Origin: Cohnella sp. AR92 | GTDB taxonomy: Bacteria; Bacillota; Bacilli; Paenibacillales; Paenibacillaceae | DNA: 64,000 bases | Direction: 5' to 3' | Assembly (NCBI RefSeq): GCF_003990975.1 | Contig: NZ_RZJR01000006.1 | Location: 186,001 to 250,000 of the forward strand | Shown: in pieces, positions 1-7,590 of the stretch | How positions within the stretch are numbered: the first letter of the stretch is position 1 | How the letters are laid out: every line of letters starts with the position of its first letter | Program-made: the position numbers and the translations under genes | The notes under the pieces: generated by a model | Told to the model about the DNA's origin: nothing | The model's input: the letters and a program-made list of their open reading frames with translations, nothing else | Database searches by the model: none

Positions 1-27
1 GGTGATTGTTTCTCTGCTTGAATTACC

Positions 28-54
28 ACATAAACAATATTTATGTATTATAAT
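28..54 (+). promoter_or_regulatory. Probable promoter with inverted repeat before the first operon
   Basis: A perfect -10 box TATAAT lies at 49-54. It is preceded by an inverted repeat with 7-base arms, ACATAAA at 28-34 and TTTATGT at 40-46, separated by CAATA. No convincing -35 box is seen at the usual distance, so the repeat, which occupies the -35 to -10 spacer, may bind an activator or repressor. The start of the adjacent gene is at 96. Confidence 0.4.
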
Positions 55-95
55 AGTCGAATGTATCATTCGAATCCGAAGGAGCCGTTGAATGG

Positions 96-302
96 ATGAA
101 AGTCGTCATGCTGGAGAAGAACCGGGACGGAAGCCTTGTCCCTATCGATGAGAGGGAGTGGACGCACGAGATGCTGGAATCCCTCCATCACGTCAACTAT
201 TGCGTACTTGGCAGCCAGGAATACCAAACGCTCGAAGGCCGATTGAACCTGGACTTGGAGCGGATGGAGCTGCTGGTCGTCAAGATGCTTCATGAAGATT
301 AA
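96..302 (+). CDS. Small hypothetical protein, first gene of an envelope-stress-like operon
   Basis: A 68-residue acidic cytosolic protein without signal or membrane segment. The ATG at 96 is preceded by AAGGAG at 79-84. The sequence is regular, with a Trp-Thr-His-Glu segment near residue 22 and a Leu-rich amphipathic C-terminal half, so it looks like a small helical domain. I do not recognise the family. It starts a same-strand run that continues with an exported Ser/Gly-rich protein, an ATP-grasp protein, a lipoprotein and a DUF350 membrane protein, so a role in that module is inferred only from position. Confidence 0.7.
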   Translation: MKVVMLEKNRDGSLVPIDEREWTHEMLESLHHVNYCVLGSQEYQTLEGRLNLDLERMELLVVKMLHED

Positions 303-339
303 TGGTCTCGGATAACAAGAGTTGAATAGGAGAGAAGGA

Positions 340-1107
340 ATGGACATGCAACCGGAACAATTCAAACCGAATGCGAAATCCGATCGGATGCCGAATTCGA
401 ACCCGGATCGGAATACGGATGAACTCATCCTCCACAAATTATTCACCAAAGACGGAGTGCCGCTGCGAATCCTTTCGACTTCTCTCGGGATCGCCTTGCT
501 GGCGAACTTAGCGTTCCTGCCCGCCGGCGCGCGTGCCGAGACGGCGTCGCCTACGCCAACCGCCTCCGCGGGTGCCGACGCGGAAGCCGGTCCCAAGCTG
601 GTGGAATGGTCCAGCGAAGCCGTCAAGAAGTATTACGACGCTGCCGTCGATTGGAACTTGCCGCTTCCGGCAGACAAGGAACTCGACCAGCAGCCCGTAC
701 CGACCGATGAACCGGCGCAAGGAGCCGCGGGCGGAGGCGGGTCCGGGGGGACGACGGTCGTCCATACGTACTCGTCCGGCTTCGGGTGGGACGATCTGCT
801 CCTCTACCATCTGCTATTCAACGGCGGAGGCTCGTATTCGTCGAATTCGTGGTCGAGCGGCCACCGTTCTTATACATACGGCAGCAACACGCCTTACAAG
901 CCGAAGTCTTATTCGTCCGGAGCGTTCCAGAACAAGACGGTGACCGGATCGACGGTGTCTCCTAAGACGTCCAACTCTTCGGGCTCCATCGTTCGCCGCT
1001 CGACTTCATCGACTCCCGGAGGGATCGGAGGCAAGTCCAGCAGCGTCAGTTCCGGGTCGTCCAGCTCTTCTTCCGGCTCGAAGTCGTCGGGAGGCTTCGG
1101 CGGATGA
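340..1107 (+). CDS. Exported or membrane-anchored Ser/Gly-rich low-complexity protein
   Basis: 255 residues if translation starts at ATG 340, which has AGGAG at 328-332; an in-frame TTG at 322 lacks a well-placed site. A hydrophobic stretch near residues 45-65 ends in ARAE, like an uncleaved anchor or late signal peptide. The middle holds a Gly-rich linker and a conserved-looking core with WDDLLLYHLLF. The last third is almost only Ser, Gly, Thr and Lys and ends GGFGG. The composition recalls the DUF1190 (YjfM/YgiB) proteins that accompany YjfC-type ATP-grasp enzymes, but homology is not established. Its stop overlaps the next start (ATGA), implying translational coupling. Confidence 0.75.
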   Translation: MDMQPEQFKPNAKSDRMPNSNPDRNTDELILHKLFTKDGVPLRILSTSLGIALLANLAFLPAGARAETASPTPTASAGADAEAGPKLVEWSSEAVKKYYDAAVDWNLPLPADKELDQQPVPTDEPAQGAAGGGGSGGTTVVHTYSSGFGWDDLLLYHLLFNGGGSYSSNSWSSGHRSYTYGSNTPYKPKSYSSGAFQNKTVTGSTVSPKTSNSSGSIVRRSTSSTPGGIGGKSSSVSSGSSSSSSGSKSSGGFGG

Positions 1108-2297
1108 CGGAAACGTTCCGAGTGATCGGACGGCCGGACGACAATCGAGCTCGCAAGGTGGAACAGCTGAGAGAACTAGGCTTCGCTTGGGCTGACCTTG
1201 AGGACGAAGCTTATTGGCTGGACCAGGTCGTCGGCATGAACCGTTCCGTCTACGAGAAGCTAGAGCAAGCTTCCGAACGTCTATGGCGACTATTGGATCG
1301 CACGGTCCGCTACCTTATCGGCAGAAGAGACCTGTACGAGCTGCTCGGCGTTCCCAAGGTTCTGTGGGAGATGCTCGATCTGTTGCCCGTTCCGCCTGAA
1401 GGCTTGATCAGCCGGTATGCCCGGTTTGACTTCGCGATCTCGTCGGACGGCGAGATCAAGATGCTCGAGCTGAACGCGGACACGCCGACGGGTTACGTGG
1501 AAGCTTCCATTGCGACCCCTTGGCTATGCCGTCAGGCCGGAATCGATAACGTCAACGAGACGATGAAGGAACGGCTGGCGGAGGCTTGGGCCATCGAGAA
1601 GCCAGACACCATCGCTTGCGTCGGATACGGCTCTCATCTCGAGGATTCCGGCACGATCGAGGCTCTGGCGAAACATAGCGGCTTGAATCCGAGGCTCGTC
1701 GATTGCCTGGAGCTGTGGGTGGACGAAGGAATCTTGAAGGACAGCCGTGCGGAGCCGATTCGCCGCCTATTCGCCCTTTATCCGAAGGAATGGATGGCTT
1801 ACGACGACGGAGGCGACGCGTTGGCCTATGCGATCGAGATGGGCAACCTCCAGCTGTTCAATTCCGTGCACAGCATCCTGCTTCAATCCAAAGGGCTGAC
1901 GGCCGCGGTGTGGGGCTTGCATGAATTGGGCGCGTTCTACGACGAGGAAGAGAACGACGCCATTCGGCGCTACTTGCTCCCGACCTACAACAAGCCCGTA
2001 TTCGATGGCGGCTTCGTCTCCAAGTCCATGTTCGGCCGCGAAGGCGGCTCGGTACGGATATTCGACGAGGACGGCAAGCTGGAGCTCGAAGACAAGGACG
2101 GCTATGATACGAGCGAGCTGTTCCCGGTCGTCTACCAGAAGAGAGCCGATCTGGCTCGTATCGAGACGGCGGCGGGGTCTTACCATCTCCTGACGGGCAT
2201 GTTCGTCATCAATGGGAAGCCGTGCGGCTTGTTGGGGCGTGCCGGCGGGCTGATTACGGGCAACTCGAGCCATTTTATCCCGATTGGAGTGATCTAG
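1104..2297 (+). CDS. Glutathionylspermidine-synthase-like ATP-grasp protein (YjfC type)
   Basis: 397 residues, the length expected for the stand-alone synthetase domain without the amidase. Family signatures are visible: ELNADTPTGYVEAS near residue 125, FGREGGSVRIF near 310 and the C-terminal CGLLGRAGG...SSHFIPIGV, which form the ATP-grasp active site in the glutathionylspermidine synthase family. The true substrate of these stand-alone proteins is unknown; an amide or peptide ligase reaction is inferred from the fold. Start ATG overlaps the stop of the preceding gene and has GGGAGG nine bases upstream. Linkage to DUF350 and PspA-like genes matches the E. coli yjfIJKLMC type arrangement, which points to envelope or Ter-type stress rather than polyamine metabolism. 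Confidence 0.88.
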   Translation: MTETFRVIGRPDDNRARKVEQLRELGFAWADLEDEAYWLDQVVGMNRSVYEKLEQASERLWRLLDRTVRYLIGRRDLYELLGVPKVLWEMLDLLPVPPEGLISRYARFDFAISSDGEIKMLELNADTPTGYVEASIATPWLCRQAGIDNVNETMKERLAEAWAIEKPDTIACVGYGSHLEDSGTIEALAKHSGLNPRLVDCLELWVDEGILKDSRAEPIRRLFALYPKEWMAYDDGGDALAYAIEMGNLQLFNSVHSILLQSKGLTAAVWGLHELGAFYDEEENDAIRRYLLPTYNKPVFDGGFVSKSMFGREGGSVRIFDEDGKLELEDKDGYDTSELFPVVYQKRADLARIETAAGSYHLLTGMFVINGKPCGLLGRAGGLITGNSSHFIPIGVI

Positions 2298-2301
2298 CTT
2301 C

Positions 2302-2943
2302 ATGAAGAATTCGTTCAAAATCATAAGCGGAATCGTTCTCGTGCTTGTCCTCGGTTCCTGCGGGTACGATCATCAATCTTCGGTCTTCACGACTTCGTCT
2401 TCCGTCACTTCGACAATACCGGACGACCAGTCGGCTAACCATACGCGCGTGCCTTGGGACTATCGGATCGTCCAGGGAACCGTCGGGGATCTAGTCGGCA
2501 GCGACATGACTCTCCTGCCGGATAACGTCCTGCTTCCCAACGATAACAATTACGCGACCGGCGATGCGGTCTGGACGCTGCAATTCATGGATGCGCAGAT
2601 CGCTACGGACGCTCGGAACCGCAGCCAGATCAACCTTTCGTCTTGGATAACGCTAAAGTCCTACAAGGATGAGCAGAGCGCCGAGAAAGACATCGCCGAG
2701 CTGAAGGAGACGATCGTGACGGAAGTGGATCTGGTCGGCGTGTACAAGACGGAGAAGGCAGGCGAGACGCGCCAGTTCGCCGTGATCACGATGCCGTCCG
2801 GAAACGCGGTCAAGCAGCCGGTCAGCGCGGAGAAGTACGAAGCGCTTAAGAAGCAAACCAAAGCGAAAGTGAACGTCGAGCAGGTGCACGATTTTGAAAA
2901 TTACGATACGGTTTATGCTAAATTCCGGGGGTGGGCGCAATGA
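2302..2943 (+). CDS. Lipoprotein of the ATP-grasp/DUF350 operon
   Basis: 213 residues with a type II signal peptide: KK-poor but hydrophobic leader and lipobox LGSC with Cys near position 20, so it is probably anchored on the outer face of the membrane. The mature part begins with a Ser/Thr-rich spacer and continues as a globular domain of alternating strands and charged helices; no catalytic motif is recognised. GGAGTGAT ten bases upstream of the ATG supports the start. The stop overlaps the start of the DUF350 gene by four bases, so the two are likely translated together. Function unknown. Confidence 0.8.
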   Translation: MKNSFKIISGIVLVLVLGSCGYDHQSSVFTTSSSVTSTIPDDQSANHTRVPWDYRIVQGTVGDLVGSDMTLLPDNVLLPNDNNYATGDAVWTLQFMDAQIATDARNRSQINLSSWITLKSYKDEQSAEKDIAELKETIVTEVDLVGVYKTEKAGETRQFAVITMPSGNAVKQPVSAEKYEALKKQTKAKVNVEQVHDFENYDTVYAKFRGWAQ

Positions 2944-3332
2944 CAGAATTCGTCAATATCGTGGTAAGCGTCGTCGTCATCATCGTGTTGCAGATGGCGG
3001 GCATGCTGATATTCAGTCTGATGACTCCGTTTAACGACTTGGAAGAATTGAAGAAGGGCAATTCGGCCGTCGGACTCGCCTTCGGCGGGAAGTTCCTCTC
3101 TACCGCCATCATTCTCGGCGTATCCGCTTATACCAATACGACCATCTGGCACATGATGCTCTGGTTCGCCGTGGGCTATGTCATTCTCATCGCGACTTAC
3201 TGGATCTTCGAGCTTCTGACGCCTGGACTCCGGATCTCCGAGCACTTGCAGAAGGGCAATGCGGCCGTCGGCGTGCTGCTGTTCTGCGTCTTCCTGGGAA
3301 CGGGCTTCGCCGTTAGCAGTCTCATTATTTAA
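2940..3332 (+). CDS. DUF350 (YjfL-type) integral membrane protein
   Basis: 130 residues with four predicted membrane helices arranged as two DUF350 repeats. Each repeat contains the family-like segment Asn-Ser/Ala-Ala-Val-Gly (NSAVGLAFGGKFLS near 42 and NAAVGVLLFCVFLG near 109). ATG 2940 is preferred over the in-frame GTG 2931 because it forms the ATGA overlap with the lipoprotein gene. DUF350 proteins are recurrently neighbours of glutathionylspermidine-synthase-like and PspA genes; their activity is unknown. Last gene before a bidirectional terminator. Confidence 0.88.
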   Translation: MTEFVNIVVSVVVIIVLQMAGMLIFSLMTPFNDLEELKKGNSAVGLAFGGKFLSTAIILGVSAYTNTTIWHMMLWFAVGYVILIATYWIFELLTPGLRISEHLQKGNAAVGVLLFCVFLGTGFAVSSLII

Positions 3333-3380
3333 GATAGTTCCTATTTCTTCGGCTATTCTAGTCTTGCTAGCCGCTAATAA

Positions 3381-3414
3381 CGAAGGAGCTCCCGAGCGTT
3401 CGGGAGCTCCTTCG
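3381..3414. terminator. Bidirectional terminator between convergent genes
   Basis: A perfect 15-bp stem, CGAAGGAGCTCCCGA paired with 3400-3414, with a GCGT loop. It sits between the end of the DUF350 gene and the end of the oppositely oriented P-type ATPase. The T tracts are weak on both sides. Confidence 0.8.
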
Positions 3415-3416
3415 CG

Positions 3417-5594
3417 TTATCCTTGTTCTCTTTGCCTCTGAATCAATACGGTTAAGCTGACCAACGTCACGAAGATCGTTGCCCCCATGTCGGAGAGAAT
3501 GGCGATCCAGAGCGTAAGCCAACCCGGTATGGTTAACAGCAAGGCGATCAGCTTTAAGCCCATGGCGGTACCGATATTGAAGCGAATAATCCGATTAACC
3601 TTCTTCGAGACGCGAATCGCGGAGGGAAGCTTCCCGAGATGATCTTGCATAAGAACGATATCCGCCGTTTCGATTGCGCTGTCCGTTCCTTTGCCCATGG
3701 CGATGCCCAGTTGAGCCGAAGCCAAGGCGGGAGCGTCATTGATGCCGTCGCCGATCATTCCGACCGTTCCGGTTCGGGCCAATTCCTTCACCTTGGCTAC
3801 CTTGTCCTCCGGAAGAAGATCTCCGTAATATTCGCTGACGCCAACGGCTTGAGCGACTTTGGCGGCGGTTTGCGCATGATCCCCCGTAAGCATAACCGTC
3901 CGTTTGATTCCGCTGCGGTGAAGCTCCTTAATGACCGAAGGGCTCTCCTCGCGAATTCGGTCGGCGATTCCGAACATACCGAGAACGCCGCTCTCATCCG
4001 CCAGCAGGACAAGCGTGAGTCCTTTGTCCTTTAACGCTTGCACGGCGGTACGAACCTCATCGGTAAAAGTCAGATGGCGGATGCTTTTCTCGTTCCCCAG
4101 CCAATATCGACGGCCCTGGTACGCAGCCGTAATCCCTTGTCCGGACACCGTCTCGATCTCTTCGGCATCATGCGTATCGATTCCTTTAGCGTTCACTTCC
4201 CGCATGACCGCTTTGGCGAGCGGATGGACGGAAGCCTTCTCGATAGCTCCCGCGACCATGTAGAAGCGTTCGTTATCGTATACGATCGTCTCTTCCACGT
4301 GCGGTTCGCCCATGGTGAGCGTTCCCGTCTTATCGAGAGCAAGCGCATCCAGCTTGCCGAGCTGCTCCAGGAATACCCCTCCTTTAACAAGGATGCCGTT
4401 GCGGGCGTTGCGGGTGATACCGGACACGATAGCGATCGGAGAGGAGAGAATAAGCGCGCACGGACATCCGACGATTAATACGGCCAAGCCTTGATAGAGC
4501 CAATCCGACCAGTCTCCGCCCAGGAAGAGAGGAGGGACCGCGATCACAAGGATCGCGATGGCGATAATGATCGGCGTATAGTAGCGGGAAAATTTATTGA
4601 TGAAGAGTTCCGTCGGGGTCTTCGTCTCCTGGGCCTCTTGTACAAGATGAAGGATCTTGGCTAACGAAGAGTCTTCGTACGCTTTATCGATCCGAACCCG
4701 CAGGACGCCTTCATTATTCAAGCTTCCTCCGAAGACGCGTTCGCCGGGAGCTTTCTCGACGGGCAATGATTCGCCCGTAATAGCCGCTTCATTAACGGAG
4801 CTCTTGCCGCTAGTCACCTGCCCGTCCGAAGGGATTTTCTCGCCGGGCTTAACCAGGACGAGATCTCCGACTTGCAATTGGGAGATGGGAACCACCGTCT
4901 CGAAGCCATCTTCCACCCGAATGGCCGTTTTGGGCGCAACCTGCAGCAGGGTCTCCATCGACTTTCTTGCCTTTTCCATGCCTAATCCTTCAAGCAGCTC
5001 ATTGAGCCCGAACAGGATGGCGACAAGCGTCGCTTCTCTCCAGTCTCCGATAGCGGCGGCCCCGATTAACGCAATGGTCATGAGCGTATCGATATTGAAT
5101 TTGAATCTGGCCAAGTTCTTTAAACCGCGCCAGAACGTCGAGTAGCCGCTGAGCAGGGAAGCGATGAGGTACAACACAATGGACGTGGAATCCGCGAGAT
5201 AAGGAGATGCGAGAATAGTCCCGATATAGAGAATAGTGGCTAGGCTCAGAATAGCGATGATCCGCTTCATTCCATCGGCGCCATGATCATGACCGTGATC
5301 ATGACCGTGATCATGACCGTGATCATGACCGTGATCATGGTCGTGATCGTGTTTATGGGAGTGATGATGGTCGTGCTGGTCATGCTTGCGTTGCGGATAT
5401 GCCGGGGACTCCAGATAAGCTCCGTCCGATCGAAGGATACGGCTCACTTGCTCAAGGGAAATCTTGTCGTTTACGATCAGCTTGCCGGAATTATAGCTTA
5501 AGGTCGCCTCTTGTCCGTGTTCGAGCCTGCGAATCTCTCCCTCAAGCTCGGCAGCGCAATTCGGGCAGGACAATCCTTTTACGCGCAGTTCCAT
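3417..5594 (-). CDS. Heavy-metal P1B-type ATPase (Zn/Cd/Pb exporter, CadA/ZntA-like)
   Basis: About 725 residues when started at ATG 5594, which follows AAAGGGGTG; the upstream in-frame ATG at 5630 lies inside the operator and is less likely. Order of parts: one N-terminal HMA domain with GLSCPNC, a His/Asp-rich linker (HDHG repeats), membrane helices, the actuator segment with TGES, the translocation motif CPC in [11 protein letters not shown], the phosphorylation motif DKTGTLT and the hinge [11 protein letters not shown] with a His-rich linker favours Zn2+, Cd2+ or Pb2+ export over copper. It pumps ions out of the cytosol. The gene is inverted between two halves of an otherwise co-oriented stress module, suggesting insertion. 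Confidence 0.95.
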   Translation of the reverse strand: MELRVKGLSCPNCAAELEGEIRRLEHGQEATLSYNSGKLIVNDKISLEQVSRILRSDGAYLESPAYPQRKHDQHDHHHSHKHDHDHDHGHDHGHDHGHDHGHDHGADGMKRIIAILSLATILYIGTILASPYLADSTSIVLYLIASLLSGYSTFWRGLKNLARFKFNIDTLMTIALIGAAAIGDWREATLVAILFGLNELLEGLGMEKARKSMETLLQVAPKTAIRVEDGFETVVPISQLQVGDLVLVKPGEKIPSDGQVTSGKSSVNEAAITGESLPVEKAPGERVFGGSLNNEGVLRVRIDKAYEDSSLAKILHLVQEAQETKTPTELFINKFSRYYTPIIIAIAILVIAVPPLFLGGDWSDWLYQGLAVLIVGCPCALILSSPIAIVSGITRNARNGILVKGGVFLEQLGKLDALALDKTGTLTMGEPHVEETIVYDNERFYMVAGAIEKASVHPLAKAVMREVNAKGIDTHDAEEIETVSGQGITAAYQGRRYWLGNEKSIRHLTFTDEVRTAVQALKDKGLTLVLLADESGVLGMFGIADRIREESPSVIKELHRSGIKRTVMLTGDHAQTAAKVAQAVGVSEYYGDLLPEDKVAKVKELARTGTVGMIGDGINDAPALASAQLGIAMGKGTDSAIETADIVLMQDHLGKLPSAIRVSKKVNRIIRFNIGTAMGLKLIALLLTIPGWLTLWIAILSDMGATIFVTLVSLTVLIQRQREQG
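5286..5345 (+). repeat. 12-bp tandem repeat encoding HDHG units
   Basis: Four identical copies of the unit atcatgaccgtg (5286-5333) followed by one copy with two changes (5334-5345). Read on the minus strand it encodes His-Asp-His-Gly units of the metal ATPase linker. Near-perfect nucleotide identity implies recent expansion by slippage. Confidence 0.9.
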
Positions 5595-5611
5595 TCCGTT
5601 CACCCCTTTAT

Positions 5612-5659
5612 CATATGAGTATATGTTCATATGTTATCCATTGACCGTTAGGATGTCAA
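5612..5659 (-). promoter_or_regulatory. Promoter and ArsR/SmtB-like operator of the metal ATPase gene
   Basis: On the minus strand a consensus -35 TTGACA (5654-5659) and -10 TAACAT (5631-5636) are separated by exactly 17 bases. An imperfect palindrome with arms CATATGA and TCATATG spans 5612-5633 and covers the -10 end and the start point. The A/T-rich shape with TGA/TCA arms resembles operators of ArsR/SmtB metal sensors, so repression relieved by metal is inferred. No ArsR gene is found in this window. Confidence 0.65.
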
Positions 5660-5678
5660 TTTACTCAAGTTTAACTTT

Positions 5679-5705
5679 TGAACCAAGTGATGGAGATTTT
5701 ACGTA
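5679..5705 (+). promoter_or_regulatory. Possible ECF-sigma promoter before the duplicated-domain/PspA pair
   Basis: TGAACC at 5679-5684 and CGTA at 5702-5705 are 17 bases apart, similar to the SigW-type TGAAAC-N16-CGTA pattern. SigW drives pspA-like genes in Bacillus. An alternative -10 (TATTAT) lies just downstream, so the assignment is tentative. Confidence 0.35.
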
Positions 5706-5752
5706 GATATTTGTATTATTATAGGGATAATTAAGCGTGGAGGTCTTGCACG

Positions 5753-6859
5753 ATGGGGTTATTCAGCTGGATCCGCGAGAGTGTAACCGGAGAACGCATC
5801 TGTCCGATTGAACAATTAGAAAGCTATAGAAGACTCGGAGAGCAAGTATATGATCTTCATGTGGAGCTGGCCGCTTGCGATAAGCCGCGCGCGCTTGCTT
5901 TCATGCAGGCTGCGAGATCCTTTCAGATAATGGCCGATGCCTTGCTGGCAGAGGCCTTCTACAGTTATGGCAACGAGAACAAGTCCGTTCCGATCGTCAC
6001 TCACGAACAAGCGGATATCTGGTATGGCAAAATACCCGAAATGATGATTGCCGCTCGACAAGAAGTCGCATTTGAACGTTCTTCGGCGATCGAACTGCCG
6101 ATTCGGCTCGGATCGATCGTGGAAGGGCCGAAGCCGTGTCCGGTCGCCCATCTCGCCGGGCTTCGCCGCGCGGCTCAACAGATGGAGGAGATAACGAGCG
6201 GTGCTATCGAAGCAATCAAAGATCAGAAAGATACGTACAAAGCGGTCATTCTTCTATATGAATCTGCGAGAACTCGCAAGCAAGCCGGGGATGCCATTGT
6301 AGGCAGCCTCACGAACGGACGACGCGTATCCGAAGAGAGTCATGAGGATGCCGAGAAGCAATATTGGTTGGCGCTGACGGATTATTTGCTGATCTCGCAG
6401 GGACTGCGTGCACCGGACTTATTAAACGTTCAACCGGGTTCCTCTACTTTTACAGCGACAAGGACATGTAAGCTTGACTCGAATGACATCTGGAAGGTAA
6501 CCTCTCGCGATGCCAAGAGAGAGATCCGCAACGCGGGGGAATGGGAGCAAGCGGTCGAGGACCTTCAAGAACATTGGGCAACCTGCCTCGTCACCAATGT
6601 AGAGCGTGAGTACGAAACGACCGTCGAGATGCTGCTGGAACAGGGCTTGATTCAGGAAGACGGCTACTGGTACTGTTGTCCTTTTCCATCGGTCTACCGT
6701 GTTCAAGCCTCGACGGAGTCCGTTCAAATCTTGGGAAGAACGATTCCGAGGGGCCATGTGTTCGTTTACGAATACGGGGACGACGGCGCGCAAGGAACCT
6801 TTATCACGGGGGCTTCCTTTGAGTCCGGCGCGGAACGCAAATACTGCGAGGACGAGTAA
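5753..6859 (+). CDS. Hypothetical protein with an internal domain duplication, paired with a PspA-like gene
   Basis: 368 residues, no signal peptide. The N-terminal two thirds appear to be two copies of a helical domain of about 100 residues. Copy 1 starts with CPIEQLESYRRLGEQ at residue 17 and includes VTHEQADIWYGK. Copy 2 starts with CPVAHLAGLRRAAQQ near residue 125 and includes EESHEDAEKQYW. The C-terminal 140 residues form a different domain with a WYCC motif near 305. The family is not recognised. GGAGG precedes the ATG and the PspA-like gene follows after 14 bases, so the two form an operon. A role in membrane stress alongside PspA is inferred from this pairing alone. Confidence 0.8.
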   Translation: MGLFSWIRESVTGERICPIEQLESYRRLGEQVYDLHVELAACDKPRALAFMQAARSFQIMADALLAEAFYSYGNENKSVPIVTHEQADIWYGKIPEMMIAARQEVAFERSSAIELPIRLGSIVEGPKPCPVAHLAGLRRAAQQMEEITSGAIEAIKDQKDTYKAVILLYESARTRKQAGDAIVGSLTNGRRVSEESHEDAEKQYWLALTDYLLISQGLRAPDLLNVQPGSSTFTATRTCKLDSNDIWKVTSRDAKREIRNAGEWEQAVEDLQEHWATCLVTNVEREYETTVEMLLEQGLIQEDGYWYCCPFPSVYRVQASTESVQILGRTIPRGHVFVYEYGDDGAQGTFITGASFESGAERKYCEDE

Positions 6860-6873
6860 AGGAGAGGACTTCC

Positions 6874-7422
6874 TTGGGGGTCTTACATCGATTAACCTCA
6901 CTATTTCGAGCCAATAAACAAGCCGATGATAACCCGGAGCTCGTGCTTAATAGCTTTATCGAAGCTTCTTCGGAGAAGTTAGGGGAATTGACCGTTGCCG
7001 TCAGACGAGCGCAATCCCAATGGCTGACTTCCCAAGAGGAGGAATCTCGCATGGAATCGAGACTTGCGATGTACCGGACCCATGCGGAAGAAGCAGCCAA
7101 GCAGAATGATCCGGATACCGCACGATCATGGCTTATGAAGGCGCAGAAGGAACAGGAAGCTTATCTGAACCTCCGAAGAGAGTCGGAGCAGAAGAAGGCG
7201 GCAGCGGATCAATTGGAACAAACTCTTGCACGTCTTACCGACAAACTCCATTCCGCCAAAGAACTGAGAAGGCAATGGCTGGACAGGAGCCGCAACGCCG
7301 CTTCGCGATTGCAGGCCGAAACGGACTCCGATCTGGACTGGATGGCGGCAGTGGAACAACTCAAGGAAGATACCCTATTGGCTGAAGCCGCAGAGGAAGT
7401 TCGTCGAAGCCGTCCTTATTAA
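6874..7422 (+). CDS. PspA/IM30 (ESCRT-III-like) family protein
   Basis: 182 residues, somewhat shorter than the usual 220 or so. It begins with the amphipathic helix typical of the family (MGVLHRLTSLFRANK) and continues as a long charged coiled coil rich in Gln, Glu, Arg and Leu. Starts at TTG 6874 behind AAAGGAGAGG; no better start exists. PspA proteins bind stressed inner membranes and polymerise to protect or remodel them. Here it shares an operon with the duplicated-domain protein and lies close to DUF350 and ATP-grasp genes. A terminator follows. Confidence 0.87.
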   Translation: MGVLHRLTSLFRANKQADDNPELVLNSFIEASSEKLGELTVAVRRAQSQWLTSQEEESRMESRLAMYRTHAEEAAKQNDPDTARSWLMKAQKEQEAYLNLRRESEQKKAAADQLEQTLARLTDKLHSAKELRRQWLDRSRNAASRLQAETDSDLDWMAAVEQLKEDTLLAEAAEEVRRSRPY

Positions 7423-7431
7423 CACTAAAGT

Positions 7432-7472
7432 AGCCCAAGTCTTTGCCGCGAAGCAAAGGACTTGGGCTTTTC
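7432..7472 (+). terminator. Rho-independent terminator after the PspA-like gene
   Basis: GCCCAAGTC pairs with GACTTGGGC and TTTGC with GCAAA, with one bulged G, followed by TTTTCC. Confidence 0.85.
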
Positions 7473-7590
7473 CGTGCAAATAAGATAAAATGTTCAGAGG
7501 CCAGCCGCCGAATGATATAGATGAAGAATCGGAAGGTTAATCATTAGATGCGAATATGGCTGGAGCATGTATACAAGAGGAGCGTTCGAA

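Noticed and set aside
5286-5345. Short regular repeats as a possible CRISPR array
   Set aside because: Units are contiguous, 12 bases, without spacers, and encode protein.
5283-5501. Plus-strand reading frame rich in Met-Thr-Val-Ile over the His repeat
   Set aside because: It is the antisense image of the HDHG repeat in the metal ATPase, with no ribosome site.
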